This document shows positions 1 to 7,299 of a stretch of 34,336 nt of DNA, piece after piece. Position 1 is the stretch's first letter; every line of letters begins with the position of its first letter. The notes beneath the pieces were generated by a model. The model saw only the letters and a program-made list of their open reading frames with translations. It ran no database searches and was not told the origin of the DNA. The position numbers were made by a program, and so were the translations under genes. Source of the stretch: an uncultured Mucilaginibacter sp. (lineage in GTDB: Bacteria; Bacteroidota; Bacteroidia; Sphingobacteriales; Sphingobacteriaceae); contig NZ_CAMLHX010000041.1 in NCBI RefSeq assembly GCF_946479965.1, positions 1 through 34,336 on the forward strand. The letters are read 5' to 3'.

Positions 1-20
1 CCTTATAACAATCGATTTTT

Positions 21-1223
21 ATGAAAACAAAAGTTTATAAATGCCTGGCAATGGGCGCCCTCCTGCTAACGGCAACCACGGTTAGTATGGCCCAAACAGG
101 CGAACCTGTGGAAAAAAGCAAACCAAATTCCGATTATAAACCGGCTTTTGCTGGCCAAACACGTGTAGGTAGTGTTACTACAAAAACGCCCTACACAGTT
201 ACCGTAATTAATACCGAACTGAACCTGCCTTGGGGCATACAAGTTTTGCCTGATGGTCGCTTGCTTATAAGCGGTAAATCCGGCACGATGCAAATTTTAA
301 CTGCCGATGGTAAAATTGATAAAAACATTACAGGTTTCCCTGCGGTACAATTTGCTAGTCAGGGCGGCATGCTCGATGTGAATATTGATCCTGATTTTAT
401 TAAAAACCGCATGGTTTACTGGACCTACGCCCAACCCGGCGAAGGCGGTGCTACCCTGGCAATTGCCAAAGGCAAACTATCTGCAGACGAAACCAAACTG
501 GAAGATGTAAAGGTTATTTACGAAGCAACACCGCGATATAGAGGTGCCGGTCAGTTTGGTTCGCGTTTATTGTTTGATAAACAGGGCAACATCATTGTAA
601 GTTCAGGCGACCGCATGGATGATGCGATACGCGTAAAAGCACAGGACCTAAGCACTACCACCGGAAAAATACTCCGCATAACCAAAGAAGGTAAACCGGT
701 TGCCGGCAACCCTTTTATTGGTAAAGCCGGTGTTAAACCCGAAATATATGCCTATGGTTTCCGTAACCAGGATGGTATGGCTTTTCACCCCATTACCGGC
801 GACCTTTGGGAAGTTGAGTTTGGACCAAGAGGCGGCGATGAAGTAAATTTAATAAAAGCCGGAGGCAACTATGGCTGGCCCGTAATTACCTATGGCATTG
901 AATACAGGGGCTCAAAGGTTTATGATGGTATACAACAAAAAGAAGGAATGATCCAACCTGTTTATTACTTTGATCCTGTAATATCACCCGGCGATATGAT
1001 GTTTTATACCGGTAACATTGCCGAGTGGAAAAACAACATGTTTATTGCCGGATTAAGCAGTATGTTCATAACCCGCCTTGTTATTGAAAACAATAAGGTA
1101 GTTGGCGAAGAGCGTTTATTAGCTGATAAAAGAGAACGCTGGCGCTGCATTGCTACAGGTAAAGACGGTTCTATTTATGCCGGCACCGATAGTGGTAAGC
1201 TGTATAAAATATCAAAGCAATAA
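21..1223 (+). CDS. Secreted PQQ-type glucose/sorbosone dehydrogenase-like protein
   Basis: 400 aa with a Sec-type signal peptide (residues 1-24, cleavage after SMAQ). The rest matches the soluble PQQ glucose/sorbosone dehydrogenase six-bladed propeller family: NLPWGIQVLPDGRLL near residue 68, FGSRLLFDKQGN near 180, and YAYGFRNQDGMAFHP with GDLWEVEFGPRGGDEVN at about 240-275. Family members oxidise aldoses or sugar aldehydes in the periplasm using PQQ. Oddity: where soluble glucose dehydrogenase has its catalytic base His (HxxGRL), this protein has Gln178 (AGQFGSRL), so activity is uncertain. The ATG lies only 20 bases from the window edge, so any operon partner upstream is unseen. A strong hairpin follows the gene. 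The family call is firm; substrate and activity are not known. Confidence 0.85.
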   Translation: MKTKVYKCLAMGALLLTATTVSMAQTGEPVEKSKPNSDYKPAFAGQTRVGSVTTKTPYTVTVINTELNLPWGIQVLPDGRLLISGKSGTMQILTADGKIDKNITGFPAVQFASQGGMLDVNIDPDFIKNRMVYWTYAQPGEGGATLAIAKGKLSADETKLEDVKVIYEATPRYRGAGQFGSRLLFDKQGNIIVSSGDRMDDAIRVKAQDLSTTTGKILRITKEGKPVAGNPFIGKAGVKPEIYAYGFRNQDGMAFHPITGDLWEVEFGPRGGDEVNLIKAGGNYGWPVITYGIEYRGSKVYDGIQQKEGMIQPVYYFDPVISPGDMMFYTGNIAEWKNNMFIAGLSSMFITRLVIENNKVVGEERLLADKRERWRCIATGKDGSIYAGTDSGKLYKISKQ

Positions 1224-1248
1224 CAAATTTAGTAACGCGATAGGATTA

Positions 1249-1290
1249 TCCCCCCAAATAGTTAGAACCTGTTTGGGGGGACTATTTTTT
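1249..1290 (+). terminator. Rho-independent terminator after the dehydrogenase
   Basis: A perfect 10-bp inverted repeat (TCCCCCCAAA / TTTGGGGGGA) with a 13-nt loop is followed by ACTATTTTTT. It sits 25 bases after the stop codon of the sugar dehydrogenase gene and separates it from arsR. Confidence 0.8.
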
Positions 1291-1316
1291 AAAAGATTTT
1301 GCAGTTTAAATATAAC

Positions 1317-1332
1317 ATCGTAATATTGCGAT
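1317..1332. promoter_or_regulatory. Probable ArsR operator 1 (overlaps arsR promoter)
   Basis: The 16-bp near-perfect palindrome ATCGTAATATTGCGAT ends 6 bases before the arsR ATG. It overlaps a -7-like box (TAATATTG, 1321-1328), with a TTTTG 20 bases upstream, so a bound dimer would block the promoter. Nearly the same sequence recurs at 1687-1702, as expected for an ArsR-family autoregulator. Binding is inferred. Confidence 0.6.
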
Positions 1333-1338
1333 ATAATA

Positions 1339-1668
1339 ATGGGCGCAACACGTACAGATATATTTTCGGATGAGCAAAACCGGTTGGCGGTTATGTTAAA
1401 GGCCATCGCGCATCCCGCACGCATAGCTATACTGGAGCATATAATAAAAGCCAACGCCTGTATTTGCGGCGATCTGGTAGACGAACTGGGCCTTGCGCAG
1501 GCAACCATATCGCAACACTTAAAAGAGCTTAAAAATGCGGGGTTAATACAAGGCACTATTGAAGGGGCCAGCGTTTGCTATTGTATTGAGCCTAAAGCCT
1601 GGGCCCTGCTTAAAACAAACATGAATAGCTTTTTTGATTCGTACACCCAACCTAAAAGCTGCTGTTAA
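1339..1668 (+). CDS. arsR: ArsR/SmtB family metalloregulator
   Basis: 109-aa winged-helix repressor of the ArsR family. Residues 13-35 (RLAVMLKAIAHPARIAILEH) match the family N-terminal helices, and the recognition helix is around 54-66 (AQATISQHLKEL). A C-x-C pair (Cys41, Cys43 in ACICGDLVDEL) lies where classical ArsR carries its As(III)/Sb(III)-sensing ELCVCDL motif, and a CC pair ends the protein. It probably releases DNA on binding arsenite and controls itself and the arsC operon. Matching palindromes lie immediately upstream (1317-1332) and downstream (1687-1702). The downstream DUF6428 and arsC genes support an arsenic rather than zinc role. Confidence 0.9.
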   Translation: MGATRTDIFSDEQNRLAVMLKAIAHPARIAILEHIIKANACICGDLVDELGLAQATISQHLKELKNAGLIQGTIEGASVCYCIEPKAWALLKTNMNSFFDSYTQPKSCC

Positions 1669-1686
1669 AAAAATTTGCAACCAATC

Positions 1687-1702
1687 ATCGCAATATTGCA
1701 AT
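1687..1702. promoter_or_regulatory. Probable ArsR operator 2
   Basis: ATCGCAATATTGCAAT lies between arsR and the DUF6428 gene, 22 bases before the latter's ATG. Its core CGCAATATTGC is the symmetric form of the operator in front of arsR (1317-1332). This suggests the DUF6428-arsC part has its own ArsR-controlled promoter or a second repression point. Inferred from repetition and symmetry only. Confidence 0.55.
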
Positions 1703-1724
1703 AACATATTAATATACAAGTCAT

Positions 1725-2282
1725 ATGGAAACAATAAAATGGCAGGCGTTTAAAGAACAATTAAAGGCCAATATAGCCCTAACGCTACAATTTAAATATG
1801 CCGAAGACAAATGGGTAGATGCTGCCTATCATATAACAGAAATAAAGCAGGCACCTATCACCTCGGTAGACTGCGGCGGTGTAATGAATGCCTGGACCGA
1901 GATCATAGTGCAACTTTGGGAACCTTCGGGTAAATCCTCGGAAAGAGCGATGCAGGTTAGTAAAGCACTGTCTATAATAAACGTAGTTGAGAAGGCGCTT
2001 TCCTTAAACCCCAATGGTATTGTTAAAATAGAGTTTGGTAACTCCAAATTTGACACCCGCCAGATGCTGCCACAGGGTTTGCTTATTGAGGGCGACAACC
2101 TGGTGGTAGACCTTCGTCCTGACACAGTGCAATGCAAAGCTATTGAAAGAGGCGGCAGCTGCGGTACCGATGAAAAAGGCGATGAGTGCTGTTCGCCGGC
2201 CGCCGAAGTTAAGCCGAAGATCCAATTAAAAAACCTGGCAGTTTCTGCCGATTGTTGTACACCGGGTTCAGGTTGTTGTTAA
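1725..2282 (+). CDS. DUF6428 family protein of arsenic operon
   Basis: 185 aa, cytoplasmic, no signal peptide. It resembles the DUF6428 proteins that sit between arsR and arsC in many Bacteroidota; their biochemical role is not established. Residues 1-130 form the conserved domain (ITSVDCGGVMNAWTEIIVQLW; LPQGLLIEGDNLVVDLRP). The last 50 residues are Cys-rich, with one SCG, three CC pairs and a final GSGCC, which would suit binding of arsenite or another soft metal; that function is inferred. An ArsR-type palindrome precedes it. Its stop codon TAA is followed directly by the ATG of a 41-codon ORF, then arsC, so these are very likely one transcript. Confidence 0.8.
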   Translation: METIKWQAFKEQLKANIALTLQFKYAEDKWVDAAYHITEIKQAPITSVDCGGVMNAWTEIIVQLWEPSGKSSERAMQVSKALSIINVVEKALSLNPNGIVKIEFGNSKFDTRQMLPQGLLIEGDNLVVDLRPDTVQCKAIERGGSCGTDEKGDECCSPAAEVKPKIQLKNLAVSADCCTPGSGCC

Positions 2283-2408
2283 ATGTTAGCTGTTATTATT
2301 AAATATAAAAAGGCAATTGTTATTACCACCTCAGTTTTGGTGTTGCAGTTGATCTTCGGGTGGGATGCCAAATTTTGCATCATCAACCTTATCTGGTTAT
2401 TAGTTTAA
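2283..2408 (+). CDS. Small membrane protein (41 aa) in the ars operon
   Basis: A 41-codon ORF begins with the ATG immediately after the DUF6428 stop codon (TAA-ATG, no gap) and ends 9 bases before arsC. The peptide starts MLAVIIKYKKAIVITTSVLV and ends FGWDAKFCIINLIWLLV. It has a short basic stretch (KYKK) followed by a hydrophobic segment long enough to span a membrane, and one Cys at residue 32. The tight packing, clean reading frame and membrane-protein composition argue that it is translated, probably by coupling to the gene before it. I do not recognise a named family. It might assist arsenite handling at the membrane, but that is a guess from position. Confidence 0.6.
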   Translation: MLAVIIKYKKAIVITTSVLVLQLIFGWDAKFCIINLIWLLV

Positions 2409-2417
2409 ATTATATAT

Positions 2418-2840
2418 ATGAAGAAAGTTTTAGTGTTGTGTACAGGTAATAGCTGCCGCAGCCAGATGGCACACGGATATTTGAAATTTTTTGCCGGTGA
2501 TGCCGCGCTGATCTACAGCGCCGGTCTTGAAACACATGGTGTTAACCCAAAGGCTATCCAGGTAATGGCAGAAGACCATATTGATATATCGAGCCATACA
2601 TCCAACAATGTTAACGAATACACTGATATAGATTTTGACGCCGTTATAACTGTATGCGATAATGCTAATGAAGCCTGCCCCTACTTCTCCGGGAAGGTAG
2701 CACGCTTTCATCAAAATTTTCCTGACCCCGCAAAGGCAACAGGTTCGGTAGAAAAAGTAATGGATGAATTTAGAAGCGTGAGAAATATGATCAAAGCGTA
2801 TTCTGCTGATTTTGTACTGAGGCATATCACTAATAAATAG
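2418..2840 (+). CDS. arsC: Arsenate reductase, LMW-phosphatase/thioredoxin type
   Basis: 140 aa, the usual size for this family. The P-loop C-x5-R motif is at residues 8-14 (CTGNSCR), followed by SQMAHG. Cys8, Cys80 and Cys87 (VITVCDNANEACP) reproduce the Cys10/Cys82/Cys89 relay of Gram-positive ArsC, in which arsenate is reduced to arsenite and the disulfide is passed to thioredoxin. The catalytic Asp is probably in the FPDPAKA segment near 106. It is the last gene of the arsR-DUF6428-small ORF-arsC cluster. Such clusters usually continue with an arsenite exporter (ACR3/ArsB), but here an unrelated secreted protein follows after 43 bases, so export must be encoded elsewhere or is absent. Confidence 0.92.
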   Translation: MKKVLVLCTGNSCRSQMAHGYLKFFAGDAALIYSAGLETHGVNPKAIQVMAEDHIDISSHTSNNVNEYTDIDFDAVITVCDNANEACPYFSGKVARFHQNFPDPAKATGSVEKVMDEFRSVRNMIKAYSADFVLRHITNK

Positions 2841-2883
2841 CGCCTGTCATAAATCGTTAACACTAAGCCTTATATTTATACCA

Positions 2884-3834
2884 ATGAATATAAGGCTGAT
2901 CTTTTTTGCGCTGCTACTGGTTGCCATAACAAGTTTTAAACCACTTGTACAGCGCGAGCGTGCAGGCATTGCCGATAAGTATTTGAACGATATTGGTATA
3001 GCCAACGACCCGGACGTACTTTATGCGGAGGATTTTAGTGATGGCATAAAAAATATCACTAGTCGCTATACCGACGTTAGGAATGGGGCCGGAATGTCGA
3101 CCGATAAGATTGACGTTCCCGTCGGCAGCCTATCCCCCGCTTTAAAAATTACCAATATAGGTGGCTTAAACGATGGCGGACATCTGTACAAACAGTTTAA
3201 AAACGGCTTCGACAGCGTGGTGTATCTGCGTTATTATGTAAAATACCCATTGTCTTCTAAAGGATATATTCACCATGAATCTCTGTGGTTCGGCGGATAC
3301 AACCCTTCAACTCCCTATCCAAGCCCAAAAGCGGGCATATGCGGTTTAGGCGATAAGCGTATTGCTGTGGCTTACGAGCCGGTTAACACGCCGGCCATGG
3401 ATACCTATGTTTATTGGGGCGATATGAAAGCAGGCGGCCGCGGCCTTTGTTATGGCAACGACATGATAAACGCCGGTGCTGCATCGCCGCAGCTGCAATG
3501 GGATAGATGGATGTGCGTGGAAGTGATGATAAAAATGAATCATCCGGTATCGGCATACAACGGAGAGCTTAGGGTGTGGCAAGATGGCAAGGAAGTTGGC
3601 CATTGGAGGCCCGGTTTCCCAAAAGGACACTGGGATGCTGATTCATGGATGAATACGCCTGCAGGCGCTCCATTCCAGGGCTTTCGGTGGCGAACGAATG
3701 AAGCTTTAAAGATCAATTATCTTTGGATCGAGTTTTTTGACGACAGATCGCCGGCGGGTACTTCTCATCACATTAAGTTTTCCAATATTGTTATGGCAAA
3801 AAAATACATCGGTCCGATAAAAAGCAGGTTATAA
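2884..3834 (+). CDS. Secreted concanavalin-like protein, possibly polysaccharide lyase 14-like
   Basis: 316 aa with an N-terminal hydrophobic segment (residues 4-18, FFALLLVAITSF), so exported. The body (from about residue 46, VLYAEDFSDG) has a beta-sandwich look: SVVYLRYYVKYP, HHESLWFGGYNPSTPYPSP, RWMCVEVMIKMN, LRVWQDGKEVGHWRPGF and WIEFFDD. That pattern recalls the polysaccharide lyase family 14 / concanavalin A-like fold, with His-His and WFGGY as possible active-site elements. It may cleave or bind an acidic polysaccharide; the assignment is tentative. It follows arsC by 43 bases on the same strand and could be read through from it, but no functional link is evident. Confidence 0.6.
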   Translation: MNIRLIFFALLLVAITSFKPLVQRERAGIADKYLNDIGIANDPDVLYAEDFSDGIKNITSRYTDVRNGAGMSTDKIDVPVGSLSPALKITNIGGLNDGGHLYKQFKNGFDSVVYLRYYVKYPLSSKGYIHHESLWFGGYNPSTPYPSPKAGICGLGDKRIAVAYEPVNTPAMDTYVYWGDMKAGGRGLCYGNDMINAGAASPQLQWDRWMCVEVMIKMNHPVSAYNGELRVWQDGKEVGHWRPGFPKGHWDADSWMNTPAGAPFQGFRWRTNEALKINYLWIEFFDDRSPAGTSHHIKFSNIVMAKKYIGPIKSRL

Positions 3835-3925
3835 GTCTCGCTTACAGCGTTTAATAACCATGCCATTGCCATTATAATTGCTATATTGCACAAGCATTCC
3901 GCTTATAAACCATTACAATTAATAA

Positions 3926-5707
3926 ATGACGTCGCCGTATAATGCATTACCGCAGAAGTTCTGCTTATACCTGTTATTATTCTGTAGTCTTCCATTTTTT
4001 TCTTTTGCAGAAGATCCCGCTATAATAAAATCTGATTCGTTATACAGAAAGGCCGACTATCGGCAGGCTATTTCTGTGTTAACAGCGCGACTTGCACTCG
4101 CTCAAAAAAACAAGGAAAATGCCGTCAAAATAGTACTCTATAATAGTTTGGGCAAAGCCTACTCGCAATTGGGCGAAAGTGTTGAGGCCTTAAAAAACTA
4201 TCAACTGGCCATAAAAATGACCGAGATAACGGGCGATAAACAACGTACCGGGAAAATCCTAAAAAACATAGGCGCGCTTTACGAAGAACAAAAAAACTTC
4301 ACCCAGGCCCTTTCCTATTATGATAAAGCGGAAGAGATAGCCATTGCAATTAAGGACCAATCTTTATTAGCCGACTGCTACAACAACAGGGGTGTTATTT
4401 ACGAACAACAGTTAAAATACGATGATGCCCTGGCAGTTTACAAAAAGGCCCTGGCTATTTATCAGAAGCTTAACATACCTGATAGGATAGCGCTTAGTCT
4501 GAACAATATTGGCATCGTTTACAAGTTCCAGAAGAAATTCCCTCAATCACTTGAATATTACAACCGGTCGCTGATATTTTCTGAAAAGCTGGGCGACCGC
4601 TTTTTTGTGGCGGCTAACCTGAATAATATGGGGAATGTTTATGCTTTGATGAACAATTATCCTAAAGCGATAGAATTTAATACCAGGGGGTTAAAAATCG
4701 CCAAGGAAATCAAGGCAACCAATATTGTGGTAGAGGCCTATGGTAGCTTGGCAGACGACTATGCGGGAATAGGCGATCTGAAAAAAGCCCTGGAATTTAA
4801 GGATAGGTTTATCGCGGTTAAAGAGGATTACATCAATGTGGAGCGCTCGGGGCAAATGGCCGAAATGCAAGCGCGGTATGAGACGGAGAAGAAGGAAAAT
4901 CAGATAGTAACACTAAAACAGCAACAGCAGATAAGTTCCCTTAATATTGCGAAGCAGCACCTGTTGCTGCAAAAAAGAAATTACCAAATATTTACCGTAA
5001 CCGGCGTTGCGATTTGCCTGGTAATTTTTGGCTATTTATACAACAATCGCCAACGCGCAAGGCAGCAATTAGATAAACTAAAAGCGATATCAGATACTGA
5101 AAAACAGGAACGCACGCGTATCGCCAAAGATATACACGACGATATGGGTTCGGGCCTGTCAAAGATCATCATGATGTCGGGGATGGTGGAAGACAAAATA
5201 AAAACAAGCGATTATGGCACTAAGGAGATCATCAGTATAAAGCAAATATCCCAGGAACTAGTTGACAATATGCGCGATCTGATCTGGGTGCTTAATCCGG
5301 AAAATGCCACACTGGATAATTTGGTGGCCCGTATACGCGAGCACTGCTCAGATTACCTGGAGGGCATGTCCGTTAAAACTGAATTGGATATACAGCATGA
5401 TGTGCCTTATGTTCGCATATCGCAGCAAACACAACGCAATATCTTTTTAACCATTAAAGAGGCCCTGCATAATTGCGTTAAACATGCCAATTGCGATAAA
5501 ATAACCATAGGGCTCACTTTTAAAGACGGACTACTCATCGTGAACGTTACCGATAGCGGCAAAGGTTTTGAATCTGATGAATTGAAGCGTAAGGGCAATG
5601 GGTTGCGCAACATGCAGCAGCGGATGCAATCAATAGGCGGAAAGTTTACCATTAGCTCTGTTTTAGGCGTGGGTACAACCATACAAACCAGCATACAATT
5701 GGCTTAG
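3926..5707 (+). CDS. TPR-containing sensor histidine kinase
   Basis: 593 aa. A signal sequence (1-28) is followed by several TPR units at about 35-300 (for example ADCYNNRGVIYEQQLKYDDA and NNIGIVYKFQKKFPQSLEYY), a coiled stretch to about 350, one membrane span (IFTVTGVAICLVIFGYLY, about 356-373), then a HisKA_3-type dimerisation region with His404 in IAKDIHDDMGSGLSKI. The HATPase domain carries EALHNCVKHAN (N box), TDSGKGF and GNGLRNMQQRM. The TPRs are thus periplasmic and the kinase cytoplasmic. This matches NarX/LytS-like kinases that pair with NarL-type regulators, and such a regulator starts 75 bases downstream, so the two form a two-component system. The stimulus is unknown. Confidence 0.92.
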   Translation: MTSPYNALPQKFCLYLLLFCSLPFFSFAEDPAIIKSDSLYRKADYRQAISVLTARLALAQKNKENAVKIVLYNSLGKAYSQLGESVEALKNYQLAIKMTEITGDKQRTGKILKNIGALYEEQKNFTQALSYYDKAEEIAIAIKDQSLLADCYNNRGVIYEQQLKYDDALAVYKKALAIYQKLNIPDRIALSLNNIGIVYKFQKKFPQSLEYYNRSLIFSEKLGDRFFVAANLNNMGNVYALMNNYPKAIEFNTRGLKIAKEIKATNIVVEAYGSLADDYAGIGDLKKALEFKDRFIAVKEDYINVERSGQMAEMQARYETEKKENQIVTLKQQQQISSLNIAKQHLLLQKRNYQIFTVTGVAICLVIFGYLYNNRQRARQQLDKLKAISDTEKQERTRIAKDIHDDMGSGLSKIIMMSGMVEDKIKTSDYGTKEIISIKQISQELVDNMRDLIWVLNPENATLDNLVARIREHCSDYLEGMSVKTELDIQHDVPYVRISQQTQRNIFLTIKEALHNCVKHANCDKITIGLTFKDGLLIVNVTDSGKGFESDELKRKGNGLRNMQQRMQSIGGKFTISSVLGVGTTIQTSIQLA

Positions 5708-5742
5708 TACCGCTATTCAAAAATGTTATAATACCACATAAG

Positions 5743-5776
5743 TGTAATTGATGGTATAATTAGATAGGTATAATTT
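5743..5776. promoter_or_regulatory. Tandem GTRTAATT motifs before the response regulator
   Basis: Three copies of GTRTAATT occur in the 75-base gap between kinase and regulator: GTGTAATTG at 5743, GTATAATTA at 5754 and GTATAATTT at 5768. The 14-mer AAGTGTAATTGATG (5740-5753) recurs exactly at 6456-6469, ahead of the next gene. Candidate binding sites for the NarL-type regulator; inferred only. Confidence 0.4.
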
Positions 5777-5782
5777 TATAGC

Positions 5783-6421
5783 ATGGCAATAAATGTAGCG
5801 ATAATAGAAGACCAGCAGGACCTGCGCGATATGCTAGTTGTGCTGATAAATGGCAGTAATGGTTTTAGCTGTGCCGGTGCATTTGAGAATGCCGAGGACG
5901 CGATCACTACCATACCCTTGCTTAATGCTGATGTGGTTTTGGTGGATATTCATCTTCCCGGTCAATCGGGCATAAGCTGCGTTAGCAACCTTAAAGAACG
6001 ATGCGCCCAAACGCATTTTGTGATGTGTACTTCGCTTGAAGATAACGAAAGCATATTTAATGCCCTTAAAGCAGGGGCTGCCGGTTATATATCTAAATCA
6101 TCATCACCCATAAAAATATTAGACGCTATTACCGATGCCTATAACGGTGGCGCTCCCATGAGCAGCCAGATAGCCCGCAAGGTGGTTGCTTCTTTTCAGC
6201 CCGATAAAAACGCAAATACCGAATTGCAAAAATTATCGGTGCGCGAACAGGAGATCTTACAGTATCTGTCAAAAGGGTATCGTTATAAAGAGATCTCGGG
6301 CTTTCTGTTCATCAGTATAGAAACGGTACGAAAACACATTCACAATATTTATGAGAAGCTGCAGGTAAACTCACGTACCGACGCACTTAATAAAGTTTCC
6401 AAAGGTGGTATTACCTGGTAA
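5783..6421 (+). CDS. NarL/FixJ-family response regulator
   Basis: 212 aa. The receiver domain (1-120) has the acidic pocket EDQ near residue 9, phospho-acceptor Asp55 (VVLVDIHLPGQSG), a Thr/Ser switch (MCTSLEDN) and Lys in YISKSSSP. The C-terminal LuxR-type HTH (about 150-210) reads LSVREQEILQYLSKGYRYKE then ETVRKHIHNIYEKL. It is almost certainly phosphorylated by the TPR kinase just upstream and binds DNA as a dimer. GTRTAATT-type motifs lie in front of its own start and in front of the downstream lipoprotein gene, which suggests both as targets. Confidence 0.93.
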   Translation: MAINVAIIEDQQDLRDMLVVLINGSNGFSCAGAFENAEDAITTIPLLNADVVLVDIHLPGQSGISCVSNLKERCAQTHFVMCTSLEDNESIFNALKAGAAGYISKSSSPIKILDAITDAYNGGAPMSSQIARKVVASFQPDKNANTELQKLSVREQEILQYLSKGYRYKEISGFLFISIETVRKHIHNIYEKLQVNSRTDALNKVSKGGITW

Positions 6422-6443
6422 TTATTGCTCTCCCCTCAATACA

Positions 6444-6466
6444 CAATTACAACTAAAGTGTAATTG
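6444..6466. promoter_or_regulatory. Inverted repeat CAATTACA-N7-TGTAATTG
   Basis: A perfect 8-bp inverted repeat (6444-6451 and 6459-6466) with a 7-bp spacer lies 60 bases before the lipoprotein start. Its right arm is inside a 14-mer shared with the region in front of the response regulator (5740-5753). The dimeric symmetry and repetition fit a NarL-type operator. No experimental support. Confidence 0.45.
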
Positions 6467-6526
6467 ATGCCCTGCCGCTTGCTGACTAGGTTTGAGAAAT
6501 CAAAAATCACCCTTAAAAGCAAGATC

Positions 6527-7279
6527 ATGAAAACACTAAAACAAAGCATTTATTACGCATTTACCTTTTGCACACTGTTGAGCGCAGTAAGCTGTAAAAA
6601 GGACAGCAAACCCACTGAACCGGCATTTACCTGCACAACCTGTAAAGCCACACCCGACGCCAAAGTTGAAAATAACATTATAAGCAAAGGCGTTTATAAA
6701 GGCGTAGTAGTTGGCTCAACCGGCACTATCAGCATTGATGTGTTGAACGGCGGTTCAACCATTACAGCCACTTTAGTTTTAGACGGACAAACTATTAACT
6801 TAACCTCTACAGCCGTGTGGACGAGTGGTACACCGTTATCTGCTACTTTCACCGGTGCTGCAGGCGGGCAAAATTATTCCTTTAACTTTACCGTTCAGGC
6901 TAACGGCACCAGTCCGACCACTACTTCTTATACTATTCCGGGACACCCGACCATTGCTTTTACATTGATAAAAGAAACTTCAGATAACCTGATAAAATGT
7001 TATTTGGGTACAACTGAAGGCAAAAAGAACTCGGGTGCGCTGCAAAGTTCTGTGCTTAACATTATTACTTCTGGCAAAACCAACACATGGCTTGCCCTAT
7101 CAAAAGACAACGCTTCAGGCTCTATCTCTCTTACCGACGGTACAATAAGCGGCAACACGCTTAACTGTAACTGCGGCCCTAATACTACTGTTATTGGCAC
7201 TGTTACCTCAGATCAGATTGACGGTACCTATAAAGGACAAGACAACCAGGGAACATTTATAGCAAAACGCACACTTTAA
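6527..7279 (+). CDS. Lipoprotein of unknown function
   Basis: 250 aa if started at the ATG at 6527, which gives a typical lipoprotein leader: MKTLKQSIYYAF, hydrophobic core, then the lipobox LSAVSC with the lipidated Cys followed by KKDSKP. An upstream in-frame start (6464) would put a charged 21-residue stretch before the signal, so it was rejected. The mature part is rich in Thr, Ser and Gly and probably beta-structured (GVYKGVVVGSTGTISIDVLN), with four early or late Cys in CTTCKA and NCNCGP. No family is recognised. A candidate operator lies upstream and a secreted protein follows after 20 bases, so the pair probably forms the output of the adjoining two-component system. Confidence 0.7.
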   Translation: MKTLKQSIYYAFTFCTLLSAVSCKKDSKPTEPAFTCTTCKATPDAKVENNIISKGVYKGVVVGSTGTISIDVLNGGSTITATLVLDGQTINLTSTAVWTSGTPLSATFTGAAGGQNYSFNFTVQANGTSPTTTSYTIPGHPTIAFTLIKETSDNLIKCYLGTTEGKKNSGALQSSVLNIITSGKTNTWLALSKDNASGSISLTDGTISGNTLNCNCGPNTTVIGTVTSDQIDGTYKGQDNQGTFIAKRTL

Positions 7280-7299
7280 CAGCTTTATAAACTAATTAT

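Noticed and set aside
1212..1556. Minus-strand frame opposite arsR
   Set aside because: Shadow of arsR; no motif, and it would cross a strong terminator and the arsR promoter.
2841..2883. Terminator after arsC
   Set aside because: No hairpin with a U-run found in the 43-base gap.
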